Positions 25,694 through 34,496 of a stretch of 64,000 nucleotides of DNA are shown here, piece after piece. The notes below the pieces were generated by a model. The model worked only from the letters and a program-made list of their open reading frames with translations. It did no database searches and was not told the DNA's origin. The stretch is taken from positions 248,001-312,000 of the forward strand of contig NZ_CP041402.1 in the NCBI RefSeq assembly GCF_007018905.1. Direction: 5' to 3'. Positions within the stretch are counted from its first letter, which is position 1, and every line of letters begins with the position of its first letter. Both the position numbers and the translations under genes were made by a program. Origin of the DNA: Tardiphaga sp. vice304 (lineage in GTDB: Bacteria; Pseudomonadota; Alphaproteobacteria; Rhizobiales; Xanthobacteraceae).

Positions 25694-27104
25694 ATGGCCG
25701 CCTTCGACACCGTCATTCGCCACGGCACCATCGCCACCGCCAGCGACACCTACCAGGCGGATGTCGGCATCACCGACGGCCGCATCGTGGCGATCGGCGA
25801 GGCGCTCACCGATGCGGATGAGGTCGTCGATGCCAGCGGCCTGCTGGTGCTGTCCGGCGGCATCGACAGCCACGTCGACATTTCGCAGCCGTCGGGACCC
25901 GGCATCGTGATGGCCGACGATTTCGAAAGCGCGACGCGCGGCGGCATTCGGCGGCAACACTTTCGTGATGCCCTATTGCCTGCAGGCCAAGGGACAGCCC
26001 CTGCGCGAGGCGCTGAAGGACTATCACGCGCTGGCGGAGCAGAACTGCTACGTCGACCATTCCTTCCACCTCATCATCGCCGACCCCACCGAGGCCGTGC
26101 TCGGCCAGGAACTGCCGGCGCTGGTCGCGGATGGCTATACGTCGCTGAAAATCTTCATGACCTATGCCGATCTGGCGCTGTCCGACTATCAGATCCTCGA
26201 CGTGCTCGCAGTGGCGCGCGAGACCGGCGCGCTGGTGCAGGTCCATGCGGAGAATAATGATGCGATCCGCTTTCTCGCCGACCGCCTGGAGCGCGCCGGC
26301 GATACCGGGCCGTATTTCCATGCGAAGTCGCGCCCCATCGCGGTGGAGCGCGAGGCCACCCACCGCGCGATCTCGTTGGCCGAACTGATCGACGTGCCGA
26401 TCGTGGTGGTCCACGTCTCGAACCGCGAATCGATGGAAGAGATCTGCCGCGCGCAGCAACGCGGGCTGAAAATCGTCGGCGAGACCTGCCCGCAATATCT
26501 GGTGCTGACCGCCGAGGATTTGAAAGACCTCGGCATGGAAGGCGCCAAATATGTCTGCTCGCCGCCGCCGCGCGATCTGGCCTCGCAGCAGGCGTGCTGG
26601 GAGGGGCTGCAGCAGGGCGTGTTCACGCTGTTCTCGTCGGACCACTGCCCGTTCCGCTACGACGACATCCAGGGCAAGCAGCCGCCGAACGCGCGCAGCA
26701 GCTTCCGCTGGATCCCGAACGGCATTCCCGGCATCGAGACGCGGCTGCCGATCCTGTTCTCGGAGGGCGTCAGCCGTGGCCGCATTACGCTGAACCAGTT
26801 CGTGGCGCTGACTTCGACCAACCATGCCAGGACCTATGGCCTCGCCGGCAAGGGCTCGATCGCGATCGGCTATGACGCCGACATCGCGCTGTGGGATCCG
26901 GCGCGCAAGGCGACTTTGTCGCAAGCCGGCCTGCACCACGGCGCGGACTACACGCCCTATGAGGGCATCGAGATCACCGGCTGGCCGGTCGCCACGCTAC
27001 TGTGCGGCCGCTTCATCGTCCGCGACGGCGCGCTCGTGGGCGGCACGTCGGGACGTTATGTCAGCCGCGGCAGCGCAGGGGCACCGCAAAACGGTGTGTC
27101 GTAG
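25694..27104 (+). pseudogene. Frameshifted dihydropyrimidinase/hydantoinase-like amidohydrolase
   Basis: The first frame (start 25694, GGAG at 25681) encodes 'FDTVIRHGTIATASDTYQ ... GGIDSHVDISQP ... ADDFESATRGG', then loses homology. The second frame supplies 'AAFGGNTFVMPYCLQAKGQ' and the whole remainder to 'GRFIVRDGALVGGTSGRY'. The shift lies in the GCGCGGCGG stretch at about 25936-25948; restoring two bases gives the family sequence T-R-A-A-A-F-G-G. The metal motif normally H-x-H also reads His-Val-Asp ('SHVDISQ'), so a ligand is missing as well. The later ligands 'VHAEN', 'VHVSN' and 'FSSDHCPF' are intact. It would have cleaved cyclic ureides such as hydantoins or dihydropyrimidines. Confidence 0.8.
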
Positions 27105-27405
27105 CAGAGGATGATGGGATGATGCGGGGCGGTCGCCTGGCAAGAGGCCTCGCGGGGAAGTACCGCAGATGGCAGGCCGAACCGGGCCCTGACCTTGCTT
27201 ATTTACTTTCAAACCAATGGTTTGAAATGGGTGTGGTGCCCAGGAAAGGATTGTCGGTCCAGGGCAGTAAATCCAGCAAATTCAACCGCTTAGTCGACCC
27301 GCTAATCCGTCCTTTGTACCGATCAATTGTGCCACTGTCGAGATCTCTTCGAGCGCTAAGCGTTGCGATGTAGCTGTTCCCTGACCCGCCGATCAAGTCG
27401 CCTTC
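27105..27405. other. Non-coding spacer with a 21-base palindrome
   Basis: No gene was recognised between the hydantoinase remnant and the IS30 remnant. It contains the palindrome at 27207-27227 and otherwise featureless sequence. Confidence 0.5.
27207..27227. repeat. Perfect 9-base inverted repeat, operator-like
   Basis: TTTCAAACC (27207-27215) and GGTTTGAAA (27219-27227) are separated by AAT. The core CAAAC-N5-GTTTG resembles operators of some TetR-type fatty-acid regulators, but no promoter or adjacent regulator is evident. There is no G/C stem or T-tract to make it a terminator. Confidence 0.5.
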
Positions 27406-28123
27406 CTAATGGCCAGGGACCGCACGGTCTTCAACAGACGGCGGCCGTTCGCTGATGGATATAGCGTTCTTGATCTGCCCGAGTCCGCTGCGTTTCATGG
27501 TGGCGTGACAGGAGGGGCGGACTGTGCGTCTCGCTCTCAGATAATCAAGAAGCTCCTTTTTTAGAATACCGCGCGCCTGGATGAACAGGCTGCGATAGAT
27601 CGTCTCGTGTGACACCTGCTTTTTCAGACTCCTTCGGATAGGTGCGTTTTAGCCAGCCGGCAATCTGCTCTGGTGACCATTGCCGCCGCAGCAACGCCGA
27701 TACTGTGAGCCTCAGGAACGGACGGCAAGCCAGCTTAAAAAGCTTCGGGCGCCGCTCCCGATCCCAAGCGGCCTGATCGGCCCCCGTAGACCGACAGCGA
27801 TCGGCCCCGCCATTGCGCTGTATCTCACGGCTGATGGTTGACGGCGATCGTCCCAGATGGTGAGCGATAGAGCGCAACGAACGGCGCATGCTGAGCCATC
27901 GAGAGATCTCCTCTCGGTCAGGGAGGCTGAGCGCTTGTTTGGCACGGTGTCGATCAGGCGGACGGATACCGCCTGTTGACGAAATGACCGAGAAGACCGA
28001 TGAAGACTCCCGGTCAAACCGGCGTCCGATCGAACTCATCGCCTCGCCGGCCTGCCAGCGATCCCAGATCTCAGACCGCTGAGCGGCCGAGTAATAAATG
28101 CGACGCCTCTGTTTCATGCCCAC
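27406..28123 (-). mobile_element. IS30-family transposase remnant (frameshifted, truncated)
   Basis: The minus-strand frame from 28123 encodes the IS30 N-terminal HTH region ('ISRWLSMRRSLRSIAHHLGRSPSTISREIQRNGG', then 'WSPEQIAGWLKRTYP'). Near 27615-27640 it shifts frame; the continuation 'VSHETIYRSLFIQARGILKKEL ... ISERPPSVEDRAVPGH' follows in the next frame. It then stops exactly where the DDE catalytic domain should begin. It is a dead fragment. A short inverted repeat ACACTCCA/TGGAGTGT (28122-28129, 28145-28152) near its outer end may be part of the original terminus. Confidence 0.85.
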
Positions 28124-28238
28124 ACTCCATCCTTGCTAGAAGATTGGAGTGTCGAGCTGACCGGTTGAACCCGCCACCACAAACGGTCATCCCATGTCGC
28201 TCCGCCAACTGCGCTGAAGCAGCAATTAGACGCATGGA

Positions 28239-29231
28239 TCACAGACCAAATATCCGCGCGGCGGTCGCGCCCAGAACGAGATCACGCCGCGCAGCATCGA
28301 GGCCGGTGCAACGCTCGACCAGCCCGACGGGATCCTCGTCGCCCATGTCGAACGGATAGTCCGAGCCGAGCATCACGCGTTCGGCGCCGGCCAGGGCGAC
28401 GAGCGCCTGCACTTCGACCGGATTGAACAGGCACGTGTCGAACCACATGCGCCGCATGTAGCTGGATGGCGCGTCGGCGCAAAGCCGATGCACCTCGGGA
28501 CGCACCTTCCAGGCGTGCTCGATCCGCCCGAGATAGGACGGGAAATAGCCGCCGCCATGAGCGACGATCACCTTCAGGTCGGGATGGCGATCGAGGATGC
28601 CGCCGAAGATCAGATGGTTGATGGCGATCACTTCCTCGAGCGGCTGGCCGACCGTATTGACCATGAAGTACGCGCTAAGCCGCGCGCCATCCGAGAAACC
28701 AAGAGGATGGATGAACATCGGCACGCCGAGCTTTGCCACCCGCGCCCACACCGGGTCGAAGGCCGCGTCCGACAACTCGCGAGCAACGACCCGGGAGTCG
28801 ATCTGGAACCCGCGCAGCCCAAGGTGCTCGACGGCGCGCGTCGCTTCGTCGACGGCGCGATCCGGCGCCGACAGCGGCAGCGTCCCCATGCCGGCGAAGC
28901 GCGCCGGCGCGGCGGCGACCATCGCGGCGATATGGTTGTTCTGCGCCACCGACAGCGCGGTGAGCAGTTCCGGCTCCGCCCAATAGTGCTGCTGCGCCGG
29001 CGCCGGCGCGATCACCTGCATATCGACGCGCATCCGCGCCATGTCGGCGAGCCGCTGCTCGACGCTGTTGAGCTTCAAGGCGGTGCGCAGCTTGTTGCCG
29101 GCGTCGGTCTCGCGGCTCTCGGGCGACATGTCGCGTCGATAGGGATTGGTCACGGGATCGTAGAGGCCGTGCACCAGCTCCTCCGCAGCCTTCGAAAAGG
29201 TGTGGGTGTGCATGTCGATGATGCGGGTCAT
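28239..29231 (-). CDS. ACMSD-like amidohydrolase (possible decarboxylase)
   Basis: This 330-residue TIM-barrel protein is of the amidohydrolase_2/ACMSD group. It has N-terminal metal motif 'DMHTHTF', His in 'MFIHPLGF', 'VIVAHGGGYFPSYLGR' and Asp in 'VMLGSDYPFDMG'. Characterised relatives are non-oxidative decarboxylases of aromatic or 2-amino-muconate-type acids, or hydrolases. It is the last gene of the long operon starting at 37966, 63 bases after the Gfo/Idh/MocA gene, and probably carries out a late step. Substrate unknown. Confidence 0.88.
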   Translation of the reverse strand: MTRIIDMHTHTFSKAAEELVHGLYDPVTNPYRRDMSPESRETDAGNKLRTALKLNSVEQRLADMARMRVDMQVIAPAPAQQHYWAEPELLTALSVAQNNHIAAMVAAAPARFAGMGTLPLSAPDRAVDEATRAVEHLGLRGFQIDSRVVARELSDAAFDPVWARVAKLGVPMFIHPLGFSDGARLSAYFMVNTVGQPLEEVIAINHLIFGGILDRHPDLKVIVAHGGGYFPSYLGRIEHAWKVRPEVHRLCADAPSSYMRRMWFDTCLFNPVEVQALVALAGAERVMLGSDYPFDMGDEDPVGLVERCTGLDAARRDLVLGATAARIFGL

Positions 29232-29294
29232 GGCGTAGCGCCTTCACTAATTTGAGAATTTTTCGCCTGCCGATGCGGCGACGCGCCGAAGGAT

Positions 29295-30443
29295 TCAGGA
29301 CAGCGTCGGCAGATCGATCCAGCGGCGCTCGGCGTCGCTGCGGTAGCAGGCTTCCGCGAGTTGCACGCCCTTGGCGCCGGCCAGCAGCGGCGACGGGAAC
29401 GGCGCGCCTTCGACGACGTGTCGAAGAAACAGCTCCCAGCCGCAACGATAGCTGTTCTTGTAGATGTCGACGTCGGGCACTTCCTGCCACTGCGCGTCGA
29501 AGTCCGTCCCTTGCAGCACGTCGACGTTCCAGGGCGGCTTCGGGGTGCTCGCCAGCGGCTGGATGAAGCAGCGGTGCAACGTCGTCACCGCCGAGCCCTG
29601 CGTGCCGTCGATCTGCACGGTCAGCATGTCGTCGCGCCGGACGCGCGAGGCCCAGGAGCTGTTCACCTGTGCAAGAATGCCGCCTTCGATCTGGAAGGTG
29701 GCGAACACCTCGTCCTCCACATCGACGTCGTATGCTTCGCCGCGCTCGTCGCGGCGCCGCGGGATCTTTGTGGTCTTACGACAGGACACCGCTTCGATAT
29801 TGCCGACGATCCCCTCGAGAATGTAGCGCCAGTGCGGAAACATATCGAGGATCAGCCCGCCGCCCTCGCGCTTCTTGTAGTTCCAGCTCGAACGCTGCGA
29901 CGGATAGAGATCGCCGTCGAACACCCACCAGCCAAATTCAAGGCGCACTGACAGGATTCGGCCGAAGAAGCCTGCGTCGCGCACCTTGCGCAGCTTGTGG
30001 AAGCCGGGGAGGAACACCTTGTCCTGCACCACGCCGTGCTTAACAGCCGCCGCATTGGCGGCCCGGTACAGCTCCAGCGCGTCCTCGGCAGACCCGGCGA
30101 TCGGCTTTTCAAGGTAGATATGTTTGCCGGCCGCGATGGCGCGCTTGGCCCGTTCGACGCGGCCCGCGGTCACCGCGACATCGAAATAGATCTCGACCGC
30201 GGGATCGGCCAGGCTGGCCTCGACGTCGGTGGACCACGGCAGCCCTCCATGCGCCGACGCAAGCGCCGCGAGCTTGTCGGCGTTGCGGCCGAGCAGCACG
30301 GGCTCCGGCACCAGCCGTTCACCGTTCTTCAGTGAAAGGCCGCCTTCGTTGCGGATCGCCAGCAGCGAGCGGATCAGGTGCTGGTTCTGGCCGAGGCGTC
30401 CGGTGACGCCGTCCATCAGAATGCGGATCGATCTGGTTGCCAT
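29295..30443 (-). CDS. Gfo/Idh/MocA-family oxidoreductase
   Basis: This 382-residue protein has an N-terminal Rossmann start ('IRILMDGVTGRLGQNQHLIRSL') and the hallmark E-K-P motif in 'GKHIYLEKPIAGSAEDA'. The C-terminal GFO/IDH/MOCA domain follows ('GGGLILDMFPHWRYILEGI'). The family oxidises or reduces sugars, inositols and diverse alcohols with NAD(P). The Rossmann motif here is G-V-T-G-R-L-G rather than the common G-x-G-x-x-[GA]. It lies in the middle of the catabolic operon, nine bases after the amidohydrolase gene. Confidence 0.87.
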   Translation of the reverse strand: MATRSIRILMDGVTGRLGQNQHLIRSLLAIRNEGGLSLKNGERLVPEPVLLGRNADKLAALASAHGGLPWSTDVEASLADPAVEIYFDVAVTAGRVERAKRAIAAGKHIYLEKPIAGSAEDALELYRAANAAAVKHGVVQDKVFLPGFHKLRKVRDAGFFGRILSVRLEFGWWVFDGDLYPSQRSSWNYKKREGGGLILDMFPHWRYILEGIVGNIEAVSCRKTTKIPRRRDERGEAYDVDVEDEVFATFQIEGGILAQVNSSWASRVRRDDMLTVQIDGTQGSAVTTLHRCFIQPLASTPKPPWNVDVLQGTDFDAQWQEVPDVDIYKNSYRCGWELFLRHVVEGAPFPSPLLAGAKGVQLAEACYRSDAERRWIDLPTLS

Positions 30444-30452
30444 TGTGCGTCC

Positions 30453-31679
30453 TCAGGCCGGATGATGTAGTTCGGCGCGAAGACGCGTCAGTGTCCGCTT
30501 GCCGTTCTTGAACGCCGCGAGCGGCTGGCGCAGTTCGGCGACGGCGTGCCGGGTATCCTCGGCGTCGATGATGACGACATCGGCCGGGTTGCCCGCCGCA
30601 ATGCCGTAGTCCTTCAGGTTCATCAGACGGGCGGAGCGGTTGGTGATCATCTCGAAGCATTCCGCAATTCGCTCCGCCTGCCCGATCTGCAGGACGTTGG
30701 CCTGCAGGTTCGCCATCCGCAGCAACGAGCCGTCGCCGAACGGGGTGAACGGATTCATGACGTTGTTGGTCGAGAGCGTGCAGTTGCACCCCTGTTCGAC
30801 GAACAGGTTGGCGTCCACCAGCCCGCGCTTGACGTTGTAATCCTGGTCGCGGCCCATTAGGAACAAATCGGTCGCCGGCAGGATCGTCACGGCAACGCCA
30901 GCGTCGCCGAGGCGCTTGGCCATCGCCTTCTGCTCGTCGGGCGGCATGGTCGAGAGTTTCGTGGCATGGCCGATCGCGACGCGACCGCCGAGCCCGTATT
31001 GTTTGGTCAGTTCGCAGATCAGGATCGCGTCGGGATCGTCGGGCGTGTTGCCGAAGTCGACATGCATGTCGACTTCGACATCGTATTCGCGGGCGAGTTC
31101 GAACACCCGCCGCAACTGACCGGCGTGATCGGTATCGTAGCCGGGCGCCGCGCCGATGGCACGCGCGCCGCGCTTCAGGCCCTCGACCAGCAATTCGTCG
31201 GTGCCGGGGTTGTTGGTCAATCCCTCCTGAGGGAATATGCAGAGCTCGATGTCGATCGCCCATTTGTATTCTTCGACCAGCGCCTGCACGCCCTCGAAGC
31301 CGCGCATGCCGACGCCGGGATCGACCTCGACATGGGTCCGCATCCGTGTCGTGCCGTTCTTCAGGCAGGCCTCGAGCGTCGCCTTGGCGCGGGTGTAGAC
31401 GTCCTCGACCGTAAAGGTCTTCTTGACGTCCTTGACGCGCACCACCGCATCCGCCATGCGGCGCGTTTCGGGCGCGCAGCGATCGATGATGCGAGACTTG
31501 TCGAGATGGATATGGGTCTCGATGAAGCCGGCGCAGCACAGGCAGCCACCAGCGTCATGCGACGGCGCATCGCAGACGAGGCCGCCTTCGACGGCCTGAA
31601 TGCGCCCCTTGGCAAAACCGATATCGACCAAGCCGTCCCGGCCGGCGAGGCGGGCATTTCTAATGACGTAGTCGATCAT
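30453..31679 (-). CDS. Cytosine-deaminase-like metal-dependent amidohydrolase
   Basis: This 408-residue protein follows the CodA/AtzC-like pattern: 'IETHIHLDKSRI' (metal H-x-H), 'MRTHVEVDPGVGMRGFEGVQ', 'VDMHVDFGN' and 'VAIGHATKLSTMPPDE'. In the last region, where cytosine deaminases have H-D-D, this protein reads 'LSTNNVMNPFTPFGD', replacing the usual Asp. It is likely to hydrolyse or deaminate a nitrogen heterocycle or amide. The start at 31679 (MIDYVIRNARL) overlaps the deacetylase-like gene by ATGA; the longer frame lies inside that gene. Confidence 0.85.
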   Translation of the reverse strand: MIDYVIRNARLAGRDGLVDIGFAKGRIQAVEGGLVCDAPSHDAGGCLCCAGFIETHIHLDKSRIIDRCAPETRRMADAVVRVKDVKKTFTVEDVYTRAKATLEACLKNGTTRMRTHVEVDPGVGMRGFEGVQALVEEYKWAIDIELCIFPQEGLTNNPGTDELLVEGLKRGARAIGAAPGYDTDHAGQLRRVFELAREYDVEVDMHVDFGNTPDDPDAILICELTKQYGLGGRVAIGHATKLSTMPPDEQKAMAKRLGDAGVAVTILPATDLFLMGRDQDYNVKRGLVDANLFVEQGCNCTLSTNNVMNPFTPFGDGSLLRMANLQANVLQIGQAERIAECFEMITNRSARLMNLKDYGIAAGNPADVVIIDAEDTRHAVAELRQPLAAFKNGKRTLTRLRAELHHPA

Positions 31680-32569
31680 TTCAGGCCTGCTTCTGCTGCG
31701 GCGTAGGCTTCGGCGACTTCGGTGCCGGTCGCGAACCACACGTTGGGAAATTTGCGCACCTCGTGGATGAACTGGCGGAGCGCGGCGATGCGCGAAGGCC
31801 GCCCGGATATCTGCGGGTGCATGACGACGTCGACGAGCCCGCCCCAGCGGTAGATCTCGCGGAATTCGTCGAGCCAGATCTCGAGCACGTGGCTGTTGGG
31901 CATGATCGGCCGGGGATTTTTGATCGAGAACAGCGCATAGGGCGCGTCGTCGATCGACCAGTGCCACGGAATCTCGATCGGACCGGGCGTGCCGTCGGCG
32001 AGTTCGTGGCGATAGGGCACGATGCCGTCCATCAGGGTGGAATCGTAGAGAAAGCCGTTCTCATGCAGAAGTCGGATCATGTTCGGACTGGTCTCGCCGC
32101 CCGGCGATCGATAGCCTTTCGGCTTGACGCCGGAGACCTCCTGCATTGCCGCAAGACCCTTCTCCATCGCCTCGCGCTCTTTGTCGGGATAGTCGGGGTC
32201 GATCCATTCATGCAGATAGCCATGATGACCGAGCTCGTGGCCGTCTTTGAGAATGCGTTCGACGGCTCCGGGATAGCGCTGCACGGTCCAGCCTGGCGTA
32301 AAGAACGTTGCCTTGATCTGCTCCTCGGCCATCAGGTCCATCACCTTGTGGACGCCAACCCGCCCGCCATAGATTCCCTGACTCAGAATGCCCGGCCGGC
32401 GCGCGTTTTCCGGATCGCGCGAAAACCACAACGTCTCGGCGTCGAAATCAAAGGTGAGCATGACGGCGCAGCGCGCGCCGTTCGGCCACGGAAACGGTTT
32501 GTCCATCTGCGAGAACGGGCGCTCGGAAATCGGCTGCGGGGGGATTGGAATTTCAGGATGCATGGTCAA
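31676..32569 (-). CDS. Polysaccharide-deacetylase-fold hydrolase
   Basis: This 297-residue NodB-homology protein has metal Asp in 'AVMLTFDFDAETLWF', His pair in 'DGHELGHHGYLHEW', 'KGYRSPGGETSPNMIRLL' and 'VVMHPQISGRPSRI'. It lacks a signal peptide, so it is cytoplasmic. This matches the subgroup acting on small amides such as allantoin-like or formamide compounds rather than cell-wall glycans. It is translationally coupled to the cytosine-deaminase-like gene and lies 47 bases after the alpha/beta hydrolase gene. Confidence 0.88.
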   Translation of the reverse strand: MTMHPEIPIPPQPISERPFSQMDKPFPWPNGARCAVMLTFDFDAETLWFSRDPENARRPGILSQGIYGGRVGVHKVMDLMAEEQIKATFFTPGWTVQRYPGAVERILKDGHELGHHGYLHEWIDPDYPDKEREAMEKGLAAMQEVSGVKPKGYRSPGGETSPNMIRLLHENGFLYDSTLMDGIVPYRHELADGTPGPIEIPWHWSIDDAPYALFSIKNPRPIMPNSHVLEIWLDEFREIYRWGGLVDVVMHPQISGRPSRIAALRQFIHEVRKFPNVWFATGTEVAEAYAAAEAGLK

Positions 32570-32616
32570 GCCTCATCGATGGGAGATGCAGCGTCGTATC
32601 GGCTGAATGTCGCGGA

Positions 32617-33798
32617 CTACATCACCTCGCGCTCGATGCGACGGGCATAGCTGGGTGCGAATTTGCCGTCGAAGGCATCCATCACCCAGTCGGCGAGCCA
32701 CGGGATGAGATGCTGCATGACGCCGCCGAGAGGATGAAACTCGTCGTGGAACAGCCACATCTCCTTAGGCCCCACGACTTCGTCGTAGAAACGATCGGCG
32801 CCTTCCACCGGGCAGAGATAGTCGTTCTCGCCTTGCGTGATCAGCGTCGGGCAGGTCAGCTTGGCGCCGATACCAGCCAAGCCCATGGTCGCCGCCATCT
32901 TGTCGAATGTCGCTTCGTCCGAAATGCCGGACATGTACATGTAGGTCGATTTGAAGCTCGGCGGCGCCAGCTCGAAGATCGCGTTCATCGAATAGAGGAT
33001 GCCCATGATCCCGGCATTGACCTTGATGCGGCTGTCATTGGCGGCGAGCTGCGGCGCCCAGTAGGAACCGAAGCTGGCGCCCGATACGCCGAGACGGCTG
33101 GCGTCGATCTCCGGACGCTTTTCGAGATAATCCAGCGCGGCCTTGCCGGCCTTGATGTACTTCTCGTCGGTGACGGTGCAGCCCTTGACGCGGGTCTCGC
33201 CCTGCCCTGGGCCGTCGAGCGTCAACATGGCGATGCCGCGGCGCGCGAACGGGTTGTTCTCCGCGTTCGGGAATTCCTCCTTGAACATGTCCATGCCCGG
33301 AAAGAACAAGAGCGCCGGCACCTTGCCGATGCGGTTCGGCGGCAGATGCAGTACGGCGTAGACCTTCTCGCCCTCGACATCGAGCACGACGCGCTCGATC
33401 AAGCCGTCCGCATGGCGGATCAACCCTTCGAAGCATTCGACGCACTTGTCGTACATCGCACGCTTGACGTCGGTGTCGCGGTTGATCGACCACTGACCGC
33501 GACCGTAATAGATCGAGGCGCGATAGTAGAAATCGCGCGCTGAGATCTTGTGACCGCGGGACTCGGCGTCCTTCGCCATGTCCTCGAGCTGGCTCGCAGT
33601 ATGCGCCCATTCGCGGGCGTTCTGCCGGAAGGTCTTAACGCGGGCCATCGTGCGCTCGACTTCGGCGTAGCGATAGCCGCGCTCGAGCCGGAAACCCAGC
33701 GCGCCGGGAAACAGCAGGTCGTGACCGGCGATCCGGAACAACTGGTCCATGACCCATTGCTGGCCGCCGCGGCGGATCATCGTCGGGGGCTGCGCCAT
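32617..33798 (-). CDS. Alpha/beta hydrolase (FrsA / dihydroxypseudooxynicotine-hydrolase-like)
   Basis: This 393-residue hydrolase has a helical N-terminal cap domain. The nucleophile elbow is 'GVSGASFGSYWAPQLA' (G-x-S-x-G with Ser), followed by Asp in 'TQGENDYLCPVEGADRF' and His in 'DEFHPLGGVMQH'. The cap plus 'LLFFPGMDMFKEEFP' resembles the family that includes 2,6-dihydroxypseudooxynicotine hydrolase, a C-C hydrolase of nicotine breakdown. It may cleave a C-C or C-N bond in a heterocycle-derived intermediate. Its start overlaps the isochorismatase stop by one base. Confidence 0.85.
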   Translation of the reverse strand: MAQPPTMIRRGGQQWVMDQLFRIAGHDLLFPGALGFRLERGYRYAEVERTMARVKTFRQNAREWAHTASQLEDMAKDAESRGHKISARDFYYRASIYYGRGQWSINRDTDVKRAMYDKCVECFEGLIRHADGLIERVVLDVEGEKVYAVLHLPPNRIGKVPALLFFPGMDMFKEEFPNAENNPFARRGIAMLTLDGPGQGETRVKGCTVTDEKYIKAGKAALDYLEKRPEIDASRLGVSGASFGSYWAPQLAANDSRIKVNAGIMGILYSMNAIFELAPPSFKSTYMYMSGISDEATFDKMAATMGLAGIGAKLTCPTLITQGENDYLCPVEGADRFYDEVVGPKEMWLFHDEFHPLGGVMQHLIPWLADWVMDAFDGKFAPSYARRIEREVM

Positions 33799-34496
33799 CA
33801 GTGGGTCTCCATTTCCTGAGCGTGGACGCCGCCGGCGGTTGCCGGCCGGCAGGCCTGTATGATCTCGCCGGACTGCACCACCCAGCCCAGCGCCGCGCCG
33901 ATCAGCTTGACGGCGGCTTCGTGATAATCAGGACCGTTCATCGAGGCGCACAAATCTTCGGCCAGCACCACGCGATAGTCGCGATTGAAGGCCTCGAAAC
34001 AGGCGCACATCACGCAATTGTTGGTGTTGACGCCGCCGATCACCAGCGACTTGACGCCAAGATTGCGCAGCAGATGCTCCAGATCGGTGTTGTCGAACGG
34101 GCTGTAGCGATGCTTGAACACCGTGAAGTCGCCTGGCCGCGGCGCCAGTTCGGCGACGATTTCGGTGACGGGCGCGCCTTCGACCGCCAGCGATTTGCGC
34201 GGCTTGCCGAGGCCCGGCACCACCGCGCCATGCTGCGCCATCCAGAATGGGCTCTTGTTGTCGACGATGTTGCCGTCGCGCGGGTCCTGACGATGATGCG
34301 TCCGCACGAAGATGACCGGCAGACCGGCCTTCGCCCAGGCCTCGCGCAGCTTCACCGCATTGGCAATGATCCGGTCGGCGTCCGGCTTCGCGACCAGCAT
34401 GTGGCCGATCGAATGATCGAGGTGGGAGCGATTCATGTCGACAAGCAGCAGCGCGCTGTTCGTGAGCCCCGTCGGATCAAAGGCAGATTGCATCAA
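33798..34496 (-). CDS. Isochorismatase-family cysteine hydrolase
   Basis: This 232-residue protein has the family catalytic triad in order: Asp20 ('ALLLVDMNRSH'), Lys128 ('VFKHRYSPF') and Cys161 ('GGVNTNNCVMCACFEA'). Such enzymes hydrolyse amides, for example N-carbamoylsarcosine, maleamate or biuret. It is cytoplasmic. It overlaps the ABC ATPase gene by ATGA and is part of the ten-gene operon, so it may release ammonia or carbamate from the imported compound. Confidence 0.92.
   Translation of the reverse strand: MMQSAFDPTGLTNSALLLVDMNRSHLDHSIGHMLVAKPDADRIIANAVKLREAWAKAGLPVIFVRTHHRQDPRDGNIVDNKSPFWMAQHGAVVPGLGKPRKSLAVEGAPVTEIVAELAPRPGDFTVFKHRYSPFDNTDLEHLLRNLGVKSLVIGGVNTNNCVMCACFEAFNRDYRVVLAEDLCASMNGPDYHEAAVKLIGAALGWVVQSGEIIQACRPATAGGVHAQEMETH

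Noticed and set aside
28122..28152. ACACTCCA/TGGAGTGT hairpin as a terminator
   Set aside because: The stem is short and AT/GC mixed with a 15-base loop and no T-tract; more likely part of the IS30 end.
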